From Hysterangium stoloniferum (taxonomy: Eukaryota > Basidiomycota > Agaricomycetes > Hysterangiales > Hysterangiaceae): a stretch of DNA of 64,000 nucleotides. The stretch spans positions 186,001-250,000 of the forward strand of contig WHVD01000109.1 of NCBI GenBank assembly GCA_015178975.1, written 5' to 3'. Under the pieces are notes generated by a model that was given only the letters and a program-made list of their open reading frames with translations, was not told the DNA's origin and ran no database searches. Below, piece by piece: positions 33,267 to 44,177 of the stretch. A program made the translations under genes and the position numbers. Positions within the stretch are counted from its first letter, which is position 1. Each line of letters starts with the position of its first letter.

Positions 33267-34520
33267 TGTGAAGCTCCATTCCTGGAAACTCCTCCAAGTA
33301 TTAGGTATATTATCAGTTTCCAAACCCCATCCTGGATGAGCTTTAGGCTCCAGAATCCACCAGAATCCACCCCTCCTCCTTCAAGTACCTTTCAACTTGT
33401 ATCCCATTCAGATATTCTGCATTCTACTAGACACCTCCTGTATGACCCAGAACCTGTCAGACTCTGCCTTTAACAGTGACCTTCTCCAAGTGTCCTCAGT
33501 CATTTCCCAGGCCAGACTCTGGTTGAACTCCCTGCATTTGTTCTAGACATTTCAGTAATCCATGATGACCTTCACAAGATTATCTGTATCAATACTCATC
33601 ACTTTCTCTCCAAACCAATTGTTATGAAGGGTGTTTATAATTACTATAATCTCAAATATTTACTAATAAAAGTCTTATTTTTACAAAACTCCATCTTTAA
33701 ATAGTGATATCTATTCTGAAACAATTATATCATCAAAAAACAACCATCAGAAATAGTTCTCCATATTACATCTTATACAACCCATAGTTATTTAACAAAT
33801 TCCATTGTATATAATTTCCTTCCTTTTACAGATGCCTACTAATACTTTTATTGGTACTTTGTCTTTTAAAAGCTGTAATGTAGTTATTTCCATGTAAAAT
33901 ATGTAAATATTATTGGAAATTTTTCATACCACAGCTGTCTTTATTAAGTAAAACCCCCTATATATTCTGGGTATGTTGAATCAAGTAGAAATCTGTTCAG
34001 ATTGACAGATCCATTCCGAAGCAATACATATGTATTTAGAGGTGCCAATGATATACATATGCATGGAATGGACTATCTAAAGGTATCTATTTTTAAAAGT
34101 ATTAGTGTTTCAAACTACTAATTTTTTTTATTGTCTACTTGTGTCCAGAAAGATTCATTAGTTTGTAATGTATGAGAGAGTTTAAAACTTTTTAAAAGTT
34201 TTAAAAACCAAAGTATGTTTGAATCACATCCCAGACGTTTAAATGACCTTTAGAGTATATTAGAATTTGGTATACTTAATAGTGTTCAGATATCCTCCTA
34301 TGACTTACCCAGAACCCATGGCTTTCCTGGAAATATGCTCACTTGATCATTATAGTGTTAGGATCCATTTCCAAATAATATCAGATATCTGATGGATATT
34401 CTGACTCCTTTCCTTTATCCTGCATTTGGCTACTGACTGGTTGACAGATGATCATTTGTTTGTTTATTGTCCCTGCCCTCATTTCCTGATCTGTCCTAGT
34501 ACTTGTTCCTCATATACCTA
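33267..34520 (-). mobile_element. LTR, family B, copy 3, damaged (TSD CCTGG)
   Basis: Starts TGTGAAGCTCC, the complement of the family B end. CCTGG flanks it at 33262-33266 and 34521-34525, and removing everything between restores the Copia integrase (EC-CLATFVHIWN). The far end, which should read TTAACA, is missing: a deletion seems to run from inside the LTR exactly to the target duplication. It carries element J copy B. Confidence 0.82.
33628..34298 (-). mobile_element. Noncoding element J, copy B (TSD TATGA)
   Basis: A 671-bp inverted copy of the element at 13569-14233, starting AGGGTGTTTATAATT and ending TCAGATATCCTCC, with TATGA at 33623-33627 and 34299-34303. It sits inside LTR B3; comparison with B2 (CCAATGTTCTGACTTTCCC) shows the empty site. 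Confidence 0.87.
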
Positions 34521-34638
34521 CCTGGCCACATTTGTACACATCTGGAACCACTGCCCATCATCTCCCTTGAAGGACAAAACCCCATATGAAGTGTGGTACA
34601 AAAGGAAACCAGACATCAGTCTTTCTTCAACTTGCTGA
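34521..34638 (+). pseudogene. Copia-3 pseudogene: integrase C-terminal piece
   Basis: Continues the Copia integrase: LATFVHIWNHCPSSPLKDKT, then PYEVWYKRKPDIS, the conserved stretch at the end of the Copia integrase core. It stops abruptly at 34638, where a Gypsy pseudogene in the opposite orientation begins. Confidence 0.88.
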
Positions 34639-35795
34639 TAATGTCAGATATAAGTAGCAGGAGATAGGAATTTTTAATTGTTATGTCATTTATTTTCCTA
34701 TAATCCTGAACCAGCCTCAGGGATCTATCCTTCTTTTTGACAAAAAACACTGGAGATGCCATGGGGGATTCACAGGGTTGGATCCTGCCACTTTTGAAGT
34801 TCTTCTCTAGAAAAGCATCTAACTCCTTTTGTTCATTTGGTGCTAAGGGGTAAAGCTTGGTTCTGAAAGGTTCTGACCCAGGTTTTAGTTCAATGGCATG
34901 ATCCCAGGGTTTCTTGTCAGGTAATCTATCAAAGGAATCTTGGAGAACACCTCTTTAAATTGGTGGTAACAGCTGGGGGCTAAATCCTCAAAGGTTTTCT
35001 TCTGGTCCTGTTTATGAGAAATCCTTGACCCTAACCCCTAAACTTCTGAGATACAGTAGAAGTAGCATTGACATGAGCTTGAGGATAGATAGTTGTAGCC
35101 CAGATCCTATCACTCTCTTCAATCCCTGACTGGTCATCTTCCTCCTCTTCCTCATCTTCAGTCTCAATGAGACTAGGGAGTTTCCTCTTAAATTCTGCTG
35201 CCTTCTTCTGCTTCTTCATCTTAATTCTCCTAACTTCTACAGGACATTGGGATGGACACCTGGTAAAGTGAACTTCTCCAGTTCTCCAATTTATTTCTGG
35301 GTTGTATTAGTATAACCAAGTGTGTCCAATGATAGCAGACTTATTCCCTAGATCACATACAGCAAAGGTGGCTTTTTCTGTATGGTTTTGAAATACCATT
35401 GTTAAATATACCTCCTCTTGGATATATCCTCCATGATTCAATGTTTCATCAACATTGTAAACTGGACCAGCTCTAGGGAGTTTGACAGTGTTAAGGTTAT
35501 GATACTCCACAAATTTCTTATCCAGAACAAGACCTGTGGCTTCAGAATCAAGGAGGGCTGTAACAGAGATTCTGGTCCCTGTATCTAGTGTCCTGAGAAC
35601 AACTGGAAGGTGTGTAGAAGTTGTGGGATGGGTGCTTCTAATAAAGGTTTTTTGTGGGAGAATTTCTGAGTGAGATGTTGCTGACATGAGTTTGGCTTCA
35701 GTGTTTAGAGAGTCTGATTGAAATGGGGTAGTATCTGGCAGACTGCAATGGATTTGGCTATTTACTCTCTCAAATAGTTTAACAAGCATCGACAC
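34639..35795 (-). pseudogene. Gypsy-1 pseudogene: protease and RT N-terminus
   Basis: Minus strand 35795-35307 reads RTLDTGTRISVTALLDSEAT, an aspartic protease region where the usual DSGAT catalytic motif is DSEAT (Gly to Glu), then GYIQEEVYLTMVF and SAIIGHTWLY. Next an acidic linker (KKQKKAAEFKRKLP, ETEDEEEEEDD), then the reverse transcriptase start: LYPLAPNEQKELDAFLEKN, SPVFFVKKKD, LRLVQDYRKINDITIKN. The gene is cut at 34639. Order and strand match the gag fragment at 36770-37060, separated by LTR-like sequence. Confidence 0.88.
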
Positions 35796-35799
35796 AGCA

Positions 35800-36765
35800 A
35801 GGGATTCAAGAAATAAACAAATAAAGGTCCAGTAATTTAAATACTGATAGATTAATTAGCTGTGCTATTAAGCTTAAACAACTAAGTCAATATTTGTTTG
35901 ATCTCTTGACAAATTCAGATGAACTTGTAATGATGTGCTCTTTGAAAGTTAAGTTCTTCTTGAGAATAAAGATTTGGGAGCTGAATATATGTGCAATAAG
36001 TTGGTGGAAAATTGTTGTAAGCCTTCTTTTTCTTGTAGCCTTTTAGTTTACTATTTATAACTATTTAACAAGCTGTTAAATGATTTATAAATAGAGAGAT
36101 TGTCCAAGAGTTGAATATCCAAGCATTTGTTTAAAGGTTGATTAACTGGGCTCTTGAATAACCTAAACAGGCAGGGATTTCAGTAATCAGACTTTTAGAT
36201 TTACTTAAGTGATTAGTAAGCCTAAAAGTTTCTGGGAAGCTGAGGGAACTTAGATGAATTAGCTAAGTTCAAGAGTGCTGACAAAGAGCTCAAGATTCTG
36301 CAAGTGTAGGTGCTTGCAGTTAGATAATTTCACACTAAGGCTATTATTCTGTCCTTTAGTATGAAGGCTGTTGCTTCTGAGCTGGTGCTATTGATAGTAG
36401 TAAAGTAGATTGTCTTTATTCAAGATTTAGGCCATCTTTTATACATGTAGACAGTTCTGCTTGATAATATGTATCTAAATAACTAAATAGTAAATAGGAA
36501 ATCATTTCCATAATTCTGCTATGATATCATAGCTCTTACCTGACTTGAAGATCCAAGCTGTTCGAGTCAGAAGACATGTTCAGGATGGCTGAGAGTGGAA
36601 GCAAAACAGGCTGGGTGGCCAAAATGGAAGTAAGTACCCAGCTGGGCAGCTGCAAAAACTATACATGATGACTTGTGAATGCATCATCATGTCATCATCA
36701 CATGATGTCACATGATTGAGTGACAATAATGCACATATATCTAACAATATAATTTAATAAAAACC
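35800..36765. mobile_element. LTR E-like insertion in Gypsy-1
   Basis: From about 35810 to 36560 it resembles LTR E (26422-27590): AAAGGTCCAGTAATTTAAAT, TTAAGCTTAAACAACT, GAGTGCTGACAAAGAG, GTAGGTGCTTGCAGTTAG. It separates Gypsy-1 gag from protease, so it is probably an inserted, end-damaged LTR. A possible end is ATATCTAACA at 36745. No target duplication is clear. Confidence 0.55.
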
Positions 36766-36769
36766 TGGT

Positions 36770-37060
36770 CACCCAAAAATAGATAAACCAGCTTATTAAG
36801 AATGTGCAAAGATTATCCTATCAGAGTCATCCTGCATTCTCTTCCCATGAAATTAAAGGGAGATTTGTGTGACAAAGGTGTCTGTTTTCTGTTGTGAGTC
36901 ATCAAAAGAATCTGGAGTGACTACCTTGATGTTTTGGCTGGTGGGGTGGGTGATAATGATGATGAGAGACTGTCTAGAAGCTGCTGCATCTGAATAATCT
37001 TCTGCTGCAATTGTTCAATAGAAGGGGTAGGTTATCCATGGTATCTGTAAAAAAAAAGAG
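36770..37060 (-). pseudogene. Gypsy-1 gag N-terminal pseudogene
   Basis: Minus strand reads PSIEQLQQKIIQMQQLLDSL, then VVTPDSFDGS-like SQQKTDTFVTQISL and, in another frame, DDSDRIIFA. This is the usual start of Gypsy gag in basidiomycetes. Frames change several times. Upstream (37061-37472) is untranslated leader, then LTR C3. Confidence 0.72.
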
Positions 37061-37472
37061 AGAGAGAGGTGGGGTCCAATAGGGTAGGATATGTACTGGT
37101 CTGCCCTCAGGAGTGTGTGTGGAGAAGAAAACTAGCTACAAAAGTGTCCTAGATCTGACTAATGTAACTATTGTAAACTAAAAAAGACTAGCTAACTACT
37201 GAACACCCAGTTGGTAGCACTCTGGCTTATTCCCAGAATCACAGGGATGACTACCTGGATATTTTCTGGAGAACTAAAGGCTACCTTTTACAAGGATCAG
37301 CCCCAACAGTTGGTGTCCTATCTACTAAAGTCACACACACTATAAGGGAGATTTGTTGACAGTACACAGAGCCTGAGCAGTTGATAGGATGGAGGAAGGG
37401 GAATTGGATGTGAGTTGTTGTGAGAGAGAGAGAGAGATAAATGGTAGAGTTGTTAAGAGTGTTTCAATCTTC
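37061..37472. other. Gypsy-1 leader region, noncoding
   Basis: No gene. Contains two GAGAGAGAGA tracts (about 37055-37065 and 37425-37440) and lies between the gag fragment and LTR C3, as expected for a 5' leader. No convincing tRNA primer site is seen next to the LTR. Confidence 0.5.
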
Positions 37473-37840
37473 TGTTAGGGCAACACTAACAAGGCTACCA
37501 AAACACAAAAAGAAACAAGAGAGAGGGCAAGATAAGGAGTAGGAGAATAGAAGTTCTAATGACTTAAGAATATCACACTTGTATTTAGTGGAAATCCTAA
37601 GAGATTGAAACTGGGGTCTACATAACTATGTACAGGTTAGAGTATTTATACTAAAGGAAAAATTAAATAAAGTTAAGTTTTATATTTGACATGTGTATGT
37701 CATGTGATTGTCATTGCATGGCTGGGAATGGTCTTTCGAGCCATTTTGTGTTCATGTGACATCACATGAGGTCACACATGCACACTGTGACTTGTAACAA
37801 ACAAATAAAACTAAATTAAAATAAAATATATGAGCCCTGA
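37473..37840 (-). mobile_element. LTR, family C, copy 3 (likely 5' LTR of Gypsy-1)
   Basis: Begins TGTTAGGGCAACACTAAC and ends GAGCCCTGACA; shorter than copies 1 and 2. The outer flanks do not match (TCTTC, GAGAA), as expected for one LTR of a once complete element whose other end is lost. The Gypsy-1 leader and gag follow on the minus strand. Confidence 0.7.
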
Positions 37841-37926
37841 CAGAGAACTCCTTTTTGTCTTTGAAACCTGATTTCTCCCATTCTGCAATCACAACTCTGG
37901 GTTTTTGGAATCAATAGTGTTCTTGG

Positions 37927-39023
37927 TGTTAGAATATTGCAAGTCATTGAGAGTGCTCACAGTCTGACTACACTCGGCTATTTAGTACTGTACAGTAGCT
38001 TAGTCATCACATGTATTTCGGTAGAGACTTTGTCATCCCCTCACCCACATGAAATCCCATTGCATATTCTTACAGGTTATGGGCCCCGCCAGTTGCCTCT
38101 AATTTGCTTATCTACTGCTGCTATATCTAAACTACACCCCTTTGTCATTGTCAACATTGCTGCTCCTATTTCGAAAATTTTTGTTGATGCAATGAGAGGT
38201 GAACGTACAAAGTGTGGTATTGGGACTAAAGATACTGTGGAGTGGCAGTGGTATATGGAGCATGGTTTATTGGGAATGGACTCACAGATTGTTGTGCCTG
38301 TTCCAAGTACATCTATGGGTTTGATGAAGACAACAACATTCAACTTCGAGTTCTGCGAACTGACCTTTGCAAAGTAGGCCTGTTGTCCCACGAGTGGCCA
38401 GGCTGAAGTATTCTGTTATTTGTGGGGACTAGGAGTTGTGAGCAGGGCTCTGCAGTCTAGCATGTGAAATCCGGGAGGTTAGGAGGATGTGTACTAAGAA
38501 TTGTGAGCTGAAGGTACTATTCGATGCTAACGTAGTGGAGGTGTGGTCTGGGAGGTTGGGGGAATGCGTTCTAGGAGCAAGGGTCACTCCAAGGTTCGAT
38601 TCAATGCCAAAAGTACCAGATGGATTGCGTCTAGTGGGCACAGGCATATTCTTTGATTTTGGATGGATTTTTGGACAGATTTTTGGACGAGTTTTCAGAT
38701 GGGTTTTGCATCAAGTCAGCACAGGTGTATGTTCGAATTTTGGACAGGTTTTTGGACAGGTTTTGAACAGGTTTTGCATCGAGTGGGCATATTTTTCTTA
38801 TATTGAAAAGGGGTTTATATTCTTGGTGGGTACATATGGATTTCCTATAAGTTCTCAACAACATGCAAAGTGGGCGTGTTAGAATATTGAAGTCATTGAG
38901 AGTGCTCACAGTCTGACTACACTCGGCTATTTAGTACTGTACAGTAGCTTAGTCATCACATGTATTCTGGTAGGGACTTTGTTATCCACTCACCCACATG
39001 AAATCCCATTGCATATTCTTACA
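37927..39023 (+). mobile_element. Miniature LTR element (TRIM-like) with two LTRs
   Basis: Two near-identical LTRs of about 147 bp, 37927-38074 and 38877-39023, both beginning TGTTAGAATATTG and ending TATTCTTACA. The flanks are CTTGG (37922-37926) and CTAGG (39024-39028), a 5-bp duplication with one mismatch. The first LTR is followed at once by GGTTATGGGCCCC, a half-tRNA-iMet primer site; before the second is a short purine run (AAAGTGGGCG). The 800-bp interior has no retroelement genes. This is the only element here that keeps both LTRs. It is inserted in a Gypsy-2 gag remnant. Confidence 0.92.
37937..38377 (+). CDS. Open frame across LTR and interior of the miniature element
   Basis: 146 codons from within the LTR to a stop at 38377. 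The interior part (from the primer site) reads YGPRQLPLICLSTAAISKLH and later EWQWYMEHGLLGMDSQIVVP. It does not resemble gag or pol. It might be a captured host-gene fragment; a weak similarity to N-termini of fungal glycosyltransferases (RPL..L...I.KL.P) is too slight to name it. There is no evidence that it is expressed. Confidence 0.3.
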   Translation: MQVIESAHSLTTLGYLVLYSSLVITCISVETLSSPHPHEIPLHILTGYGPRQLPLICLSTAAISKLHPFVIVNIAAPISKIFVDAMRGERTKCGIGTKDTVEWQWYMEHGLLGMDSQIVVPVPSTSMGLMKTTTFNFEFCELTFAK

Positions 39024-39764
39024 CTAGGTGTGTCTGGTTCCAAGTGTTGATAAGAGCTTCTTGCAGATTGTTGGCATAGGTTTGCAATCCCATGATGTCA
39101 TCAATGGGTTGGCCTTGCAGCAGGTAAAGCCATTCCATGGGTAGAGTCAAGATCAAACAATGTGTTTCTTCCCTCCAGTCTTGATGGAACCCATACAGGA
39201 AACAATACAGCTTAATTCTTCATTGGATGTACTGTACTGGAGTTTTGTGATCATGATGGGGTTGGTTAAATATTATTTCTTCCCATTCCAAGACCAAAGA
39301 TTCACACCATTTAGTTCCAAGCAGACCTTCAACAATACCTCAAAGGAAAGACCCATGAGCTCAACTGAGGTCAGTATGATGTCCATGGTCCAAAGTGCTC
39401 CACCAGATCTTAGTGTTGCCTGTGAGTTGTCTAGGGAGAGCAACTCCTAGTAATGAGCTCATTGATTCTGAAATTTCTGAAAGACTCATAATATCCAGGA
39501 TATACTCTAACACTTTGTAATGATTTCCATTGTATTCAGGGAAATTAGACCATTTGATCTTGATGTCATTAGGGTAAGTGCCTTATTCTTAGGCAACTCA
39601 TTGTCCTTAGTGCTAGCTTGAGATGAGTTTGGGAGTCCAGGAGTTCTGGGGTTTCTCCCCCCATGTCCCTGGTTTCCATTACTGTCAAAACTGTCTGAGC
39701 TTCCAGACGAGTCACTCAGTTCTCCTCCTGAGGGAAGGAACAGCTTAATCCTCATGGGCAAGGG
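39024..39764 (-). pseudogene. Gypsy-2 gag pseudogene
   Basis: Minus strand 39761-39507 reads LPSGGELSDSSGSSDSFDSN, then LPKNKALTLMTSRSNGL; farther down, EISES and SLLGVAL-type words and IIFNQPHHDHKT appear with frame changes. It is homologous to the plus-strand gag at 61462-61994 (DIIILSEISKSITTLLGIAL). The piece 37841-37926, on the other side of the miniature element, may be its continuation. Confidence 0.7.
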
Positions 39765-40914
39765 ATGGTGATTTTAATCTGGGTCCAGCAATCCTCAACT
39801 GAATACTTGAACCACTATTCCTTCAACAAATATGATCAAAAAAGATGGTCAACCTTTATTGGTGATCAGTCTGTCTCGAGTCTGGTGGGAGTTGTCAAAG
39901 GGATTCAGAGTGCTAGGGATGGTGTCAAAAGTTACTTGAGCATGGGGAGTTTCTACATTGGGGGTTACTCATCATTCCCTTGAAACTTCCCATTCCAGTT
40001 CAGCCATGCTGAGCAGACAATGCAGTTGTGGTTGGTGAAGGGAAAGTTTGACTGGAATGTTTTTCTCCTGTAGGTGTTCCATCACTTCAATCCTCATATC
40101 CATTGGAACGTCTTCCAGTATCAGTGGATGATTGATTGAATGGAGGAAGCAGGTATCAGGGAAACCTTTGAACTCTTGTACAAATAAGTCAGTTGTAGAA
40201 ACTGGAGACAAGGGTATTTACATTGTCTCATCATAGTCATACAGTAATTCCATCATCATTTTTTTGCACTTTTCCTGGTTGCACATGAGTCTAGATCAAA
40301 GGCTGAAATACACAAAAGATATGTTGGGTGACTTTTTGTAAAGAGAATGCTCTACCATCTGAATGTACAAATATTGATAGTCAACCTTGGGAACAGCATG
40401 AGTACATCCAATCAATATGTGCAGAATCTGCAACCTGTCATCATGTACACTGAGAAAATCTACCAGCTGAATGAACAATTCCCTTTTAATCCCTTTCCTT
40501 TTCCATTGGAATCATCAGCTGATCAGACCATTCTGGGGTCGATTGAGTGACCTCATTCAAATTTCTTGACTGTGTGAAAAGAGTTTGAGCAGATAGAATG
40601 CCATGATACCTACCTAACCACACCACAATCATCATGGGCATGGTATCTCACCTTGTAGTCCTGTGTGATGGCCATAATTTCCTGCTCCAGAATCTGAGAG
40701 GCATAGTACATGTCCCATTTATCATTGATGGGTTCATTGTAGACCAATTGTCCATGGTAGGTGCACTGAAGCATTACTTGACATGGTGGAGATTGCAGCA
40801 TTGTGTTGTCATCACATGTAGCTAGAAGTAGATGTTTTTCCTTTCTTTTTTATTTATTTTTTTGATAGAACATTTTTCTTCACAGGAAAAGAACAGTCTG
40901 GCCTGGATCACCAC
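39765..40914. other. No recognisable gene
   Basis: AT-rich sequence with short open frames on both strands (for example minus 40211-39972, LILEDVPMDMRIEVMEHLQE). They lack family features I can name. The stretch lies between Gypsy-2 gag and LTR F2 and is probably decayed transposon DNA. Confidence 0.4.
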
Positions 40915-41544
40915 TGTGAAGAGTTGTGGAAGTTCTGACCACTCTATATATGAAGAATATTGACCATCTGGTGACAAGATAATATATTAACTATCGAAGT
41001 ACAATATATGTAGTATAATAGGGTTAGTTGGCTTCAATAGCTGTAGGATAGTTAAGATGACTAATGGAGAATGGAATTGACCTTACAGTACAATTCCAAA
41101 GGACAGGTTAATGAAGTAATGAGTTAGAAGAGATGTTGATATGAGTAAGGTGAGGTGCAAGTAGTTGCTGATGATAGTTTGAGCTTCAACTATGTAGTAC
41201 AAAGCTAGAAGATTGTTGCAAGTTCTAGTTGAAAGCCATTCAAGATGGCTGAGATGATACCCCAGTCACAACTTGCAGGACACTTAAAAAGGATGTCTGG
41301 GAAAGTTGTGGTTACAGAGTAAAAGTGTCTGAGTTTTTAGTTATGTCCACTAGTGTACATAGGTGTGACAGTCTGTAAATACTCATAAGGTCTATGTACC
41401 CACAGGCATACATAGATCTTTGAACTAATAGAAATGCATGTAACCAAAGAATTAGATGGTTCTAAAAATAGTAGAAAAAGAAAAAAATATGGGGAATGTA
41501 GTCTGATAAGATGTTTACATTCCCGTGAAAAGGGCATTTCTCAC
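40915..41544. mobile_element. LTR, family F, copy 2
   Basis: Begins TGTGAAGAGTTGTGG and ends GCATTTCTCACA. CTGTG follows it; before it the text reads ACCACTGTGAAG, so the left duplication CTGTG may have merged with the LTR start by loss of one TGTG. CpG-poor relative to F1 (ACCACTCTATATATG against ACCGTTCTATATACG). Confidence 0.75.
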
Positions 41545-42530
41545 ACTGTGCCTTAAGCATCAAGTTTTTCCACTTGAGTGCTAATTTTTCAATGATTGGT
41601 CTGATCTCACTCTGACTGTCTCACTAGCAAAACAGTGGATTGTTGGGCCTGGTTGGGACTACCTTTGATAGATTGATCAGCACTTCAATTGGGCAAGCCC
41701 CTTGTTGGTCTGTTAAGAAAGCTGAATGGTTTTCTCCAGCCCTGGTGGTCTTTGCTGAAGGTAAGTCTAAATGCCCCTATTGTTTTCCATCCCTGTTTCA
41801 ACTAATCAGGGCTTCTTTTCACTTTAGGTGTTTACTGGTGTTGAACTGTGACTTGGATGGTACTGTGACCTCCCTAACATGCATCAACCCCCAAAATGGA
41901 CATGCTGACATGGCCCAAATGCAGGCATTGAAGGCATCCTCTAAATCAAAGTCCTTACAGTGACCCCTCTATCTTCACTCAATCATCATCTGACAATGGA
42001 GGTGGCCAACCATTAGGTTATATACCATTCTCTGATCCCTGATAGGTATATACTTCTTGTTGGTAATCAACCTGACATCCCTAGAATATTATAGAATATC
42101 TTGGAATATACTTGACATAGCTTTAGTAATACCTCTGTCATCCCTTCCAGAACCTTCTTCCCCATAGATATGTATATATATAATCCCCAGTAGTTCACTC
42201 ATAGATACAAGCCAAGTTATATTCTAATATCTACTGTGGTCTGTGCAAGTCCCAATACTTCTGAGTGATACTGACTGAAATTGTCTTGAATGCAGTTCTG
42301 GCAGTCAGTTCTTCTCCCAGAAATGATGGGTCCACCACCACCCACAGAGTAAATGAGTGTAAGATTGGAAAGGATGCTGGCAGCCTGTCAGACTCTGCCA
42401 TGGAGAAGATGTCACAGAAGATGTGGAATTTGTGTAGGCTGGCTCTGGTAGCCATGCCTCAGAGGCTACAGATGCAATTGATTGCAAGACCAGGTGGTGT
42501 ACAGTGGTTGGTGGTGGTGCATTGATTCCT
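41545..42530 (-). pseudogene. Tyrosine recombinase pseudogene (DIRS/Ngaro-like)
   Basis: Minus strand 42455-42231 reads LHKFHIFCDIFSMAESDRLP and ASFPILHSFTLWVV, followed in broken frames by EELTARTAF, SITQKYW, IREWYIT and EGSL-GL words. This is the N-terminal (core-binding) part of the phage-type tyrosine recombinases found next to RT-RNase H in Agaricomycete retroelements. The catalytic C-terminal half is not recognisable; LTR F2 lies there. Evidence is motif memory only. Confidence 0.6.
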
Positions 42531-43773
42531 CTCCTTTACGAAGTCTCTCTCCTGCTTTCCAGGGTGGTCTATGCACTGGTGGAGATAGGTGAAATTGGTT
42601 CAATGCTGGTGTTCACAATGATGAGGTAAATGGCACTGAAACTCTCACTGGCATTACAGTGATTGGATCCAATGTACCAAATGTCCAGGAATATATATTA
42701 TGGCCCAGGTCTGCACCTTCAGAAAACCCTTGAGGAAATTGGCAATGCACCTATGTCAGAGAGCATCTGAAACATTGTCCCTCAGTATGTATTAAGCTCT
42801 CAGTTGTATTCAATTTGTGGCTAATAACTTGTAAATCTCTTTAGAATCATGTTTGATTCCCTGCTGTATGATTAGCCCTTGTTCAATATGGCCACTACAC
42901 CGCTGTTGTCCAATTATACCCAAAAAGACTGATTCTAACAGGTTCCACTGGTGCATCAAACCACTCTGAAATGCTACCATCAGACCCATTTCTGCAGCAA
43001 CTGCCTCTGCCCAACCAATGTCACACTGGCAACATGGACCTACCTTGAAGCTGTGAGCCCATTTCCATGCCACCTACTGGGCATTGACTACAAAGCCAAA
43101 CCCAAAGGACATACTGGCATCTCCCCACCATCCTCTGTCTACTGCTTCTGATGATGCACTAGACAGCTCATTTGGGAGGTACTGGAGTATTAACTGAATC
43201 CAAGATACATCTGCCTAGACTGCTGAGCTTGGGGGGGAGTGACACTTTTCACAATTTGAAGCTACTTGCAAACACAGCAATGGAGTGTAGGAAAGTCCTT
43301 ATCCACGGAACAACCAATGATATGTGCATCAGTTTCTCATGCAGCCTCTCTGCATCATTCACTGAGAAATGGCTGTCCTCTTGCCCACTGCTTGACTAGC
43401 TCCAGGTCACTTCAAGCTATTCCTTCAGCACTGCTACCATCTTGGTATTCAAATTCCATATGAAGCCTATTTTCTTCTGTACTGGTGAAAAGGTCTCATT
43501 ATGTTCTTGCCCCATGCTCCAGAAAGTGACTGGCCAGGAAGTCCTCTACATTTGAGCAGCCGCCCAAAGCCTGCTTACCATTATAAGGCTATAAGCATGT
43601 CTGCTATGCCTCCAAATACTTTGGCACTTACGGCTAAATTGAATGCCACTGCCCAGTCAACATACACCAGGCCATCCCAGAAGATGCAACCTGTGATCTG
43701 CTGATCTGGCTTTATGGGTGTAATTTGGCAAGCCACTGAAATGTCAATGGTGGCTGCAACAGGACCCTCTGGG
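42531..43773 (-). pseudogene. RT and RNase H pseudogene of a DIRS/Ngaro-like element
   Basis: From 43773 down: ITPIKPDQQITGCIFWDGLV, YVDWAVAFNLAVSAKVFGGI and ADMLIAL, matching the RT palm wording (FYxDxxxPFGxxSA..F..VAD) of this group. Then KIGFIWNL, and on 43073-42810 KVGPCCQCDIGWAEAVAAEM followed by WTTAVW/DNSGVV words, the RNase H-like part with GWAE and DN catalytic regions. Numerous stops. The first RT motifs are missing or lie beyond LTR F3. Confidence 0.7.
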
Positions 43774-44177
43774 TGTGAGGAGTATGCTTTTACCACAGTT
43801 TCATTATGGTAAAACACTCCTTTTATTTTATTTATATTTTACACATTTTATTCATATTTTTCTATTCTTTATATTCTTTGAATATCGCACCATTTCATTA
43901 GTTCGAAGCTTTGTGTATACTTGTGGGTGCACTCGGCACCAAATGAAACTCAGACACACTTTTACCCAAGCACCACCACTCATAAGACATAAACTAGGTC
44001 TACAGCAAGCAGTGATCAGGGTAACGTGTCAGCTACCACATAGGTAGCATTATCTGAGCTATCTAACACTTCAGGCCTCGAACTATAGCAGTCAAGGCCT
44101 CCACTCGAATCATCCTTCTTCCCATTCTACCCATTTCTTTGTATATAGAACAGTCAGAACTTCCACCACTCTTCACA
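43774..44177. mobile_element. Solo LTR, family F, copy 3 (TSD CTGGG)
   Basis: Begins TGTGAGGAGTATGC and ends CACTCTTCACA, inverted relative to F1, and flanked by CTGGG at 43769-43773 and 44178-44182. Shorter than F1 (404 bp). It splits the tyrosine-recombinase retroelement between its zinc-binding part and its RT. Confidence 0.9.

Noticed and set aside
37937-38377. Naming the miniature-element frame a glycosyltransferase
   Set aside because: Similarity is a handful of residues in one short stretch; no catalytic or donor-binding motif is present.
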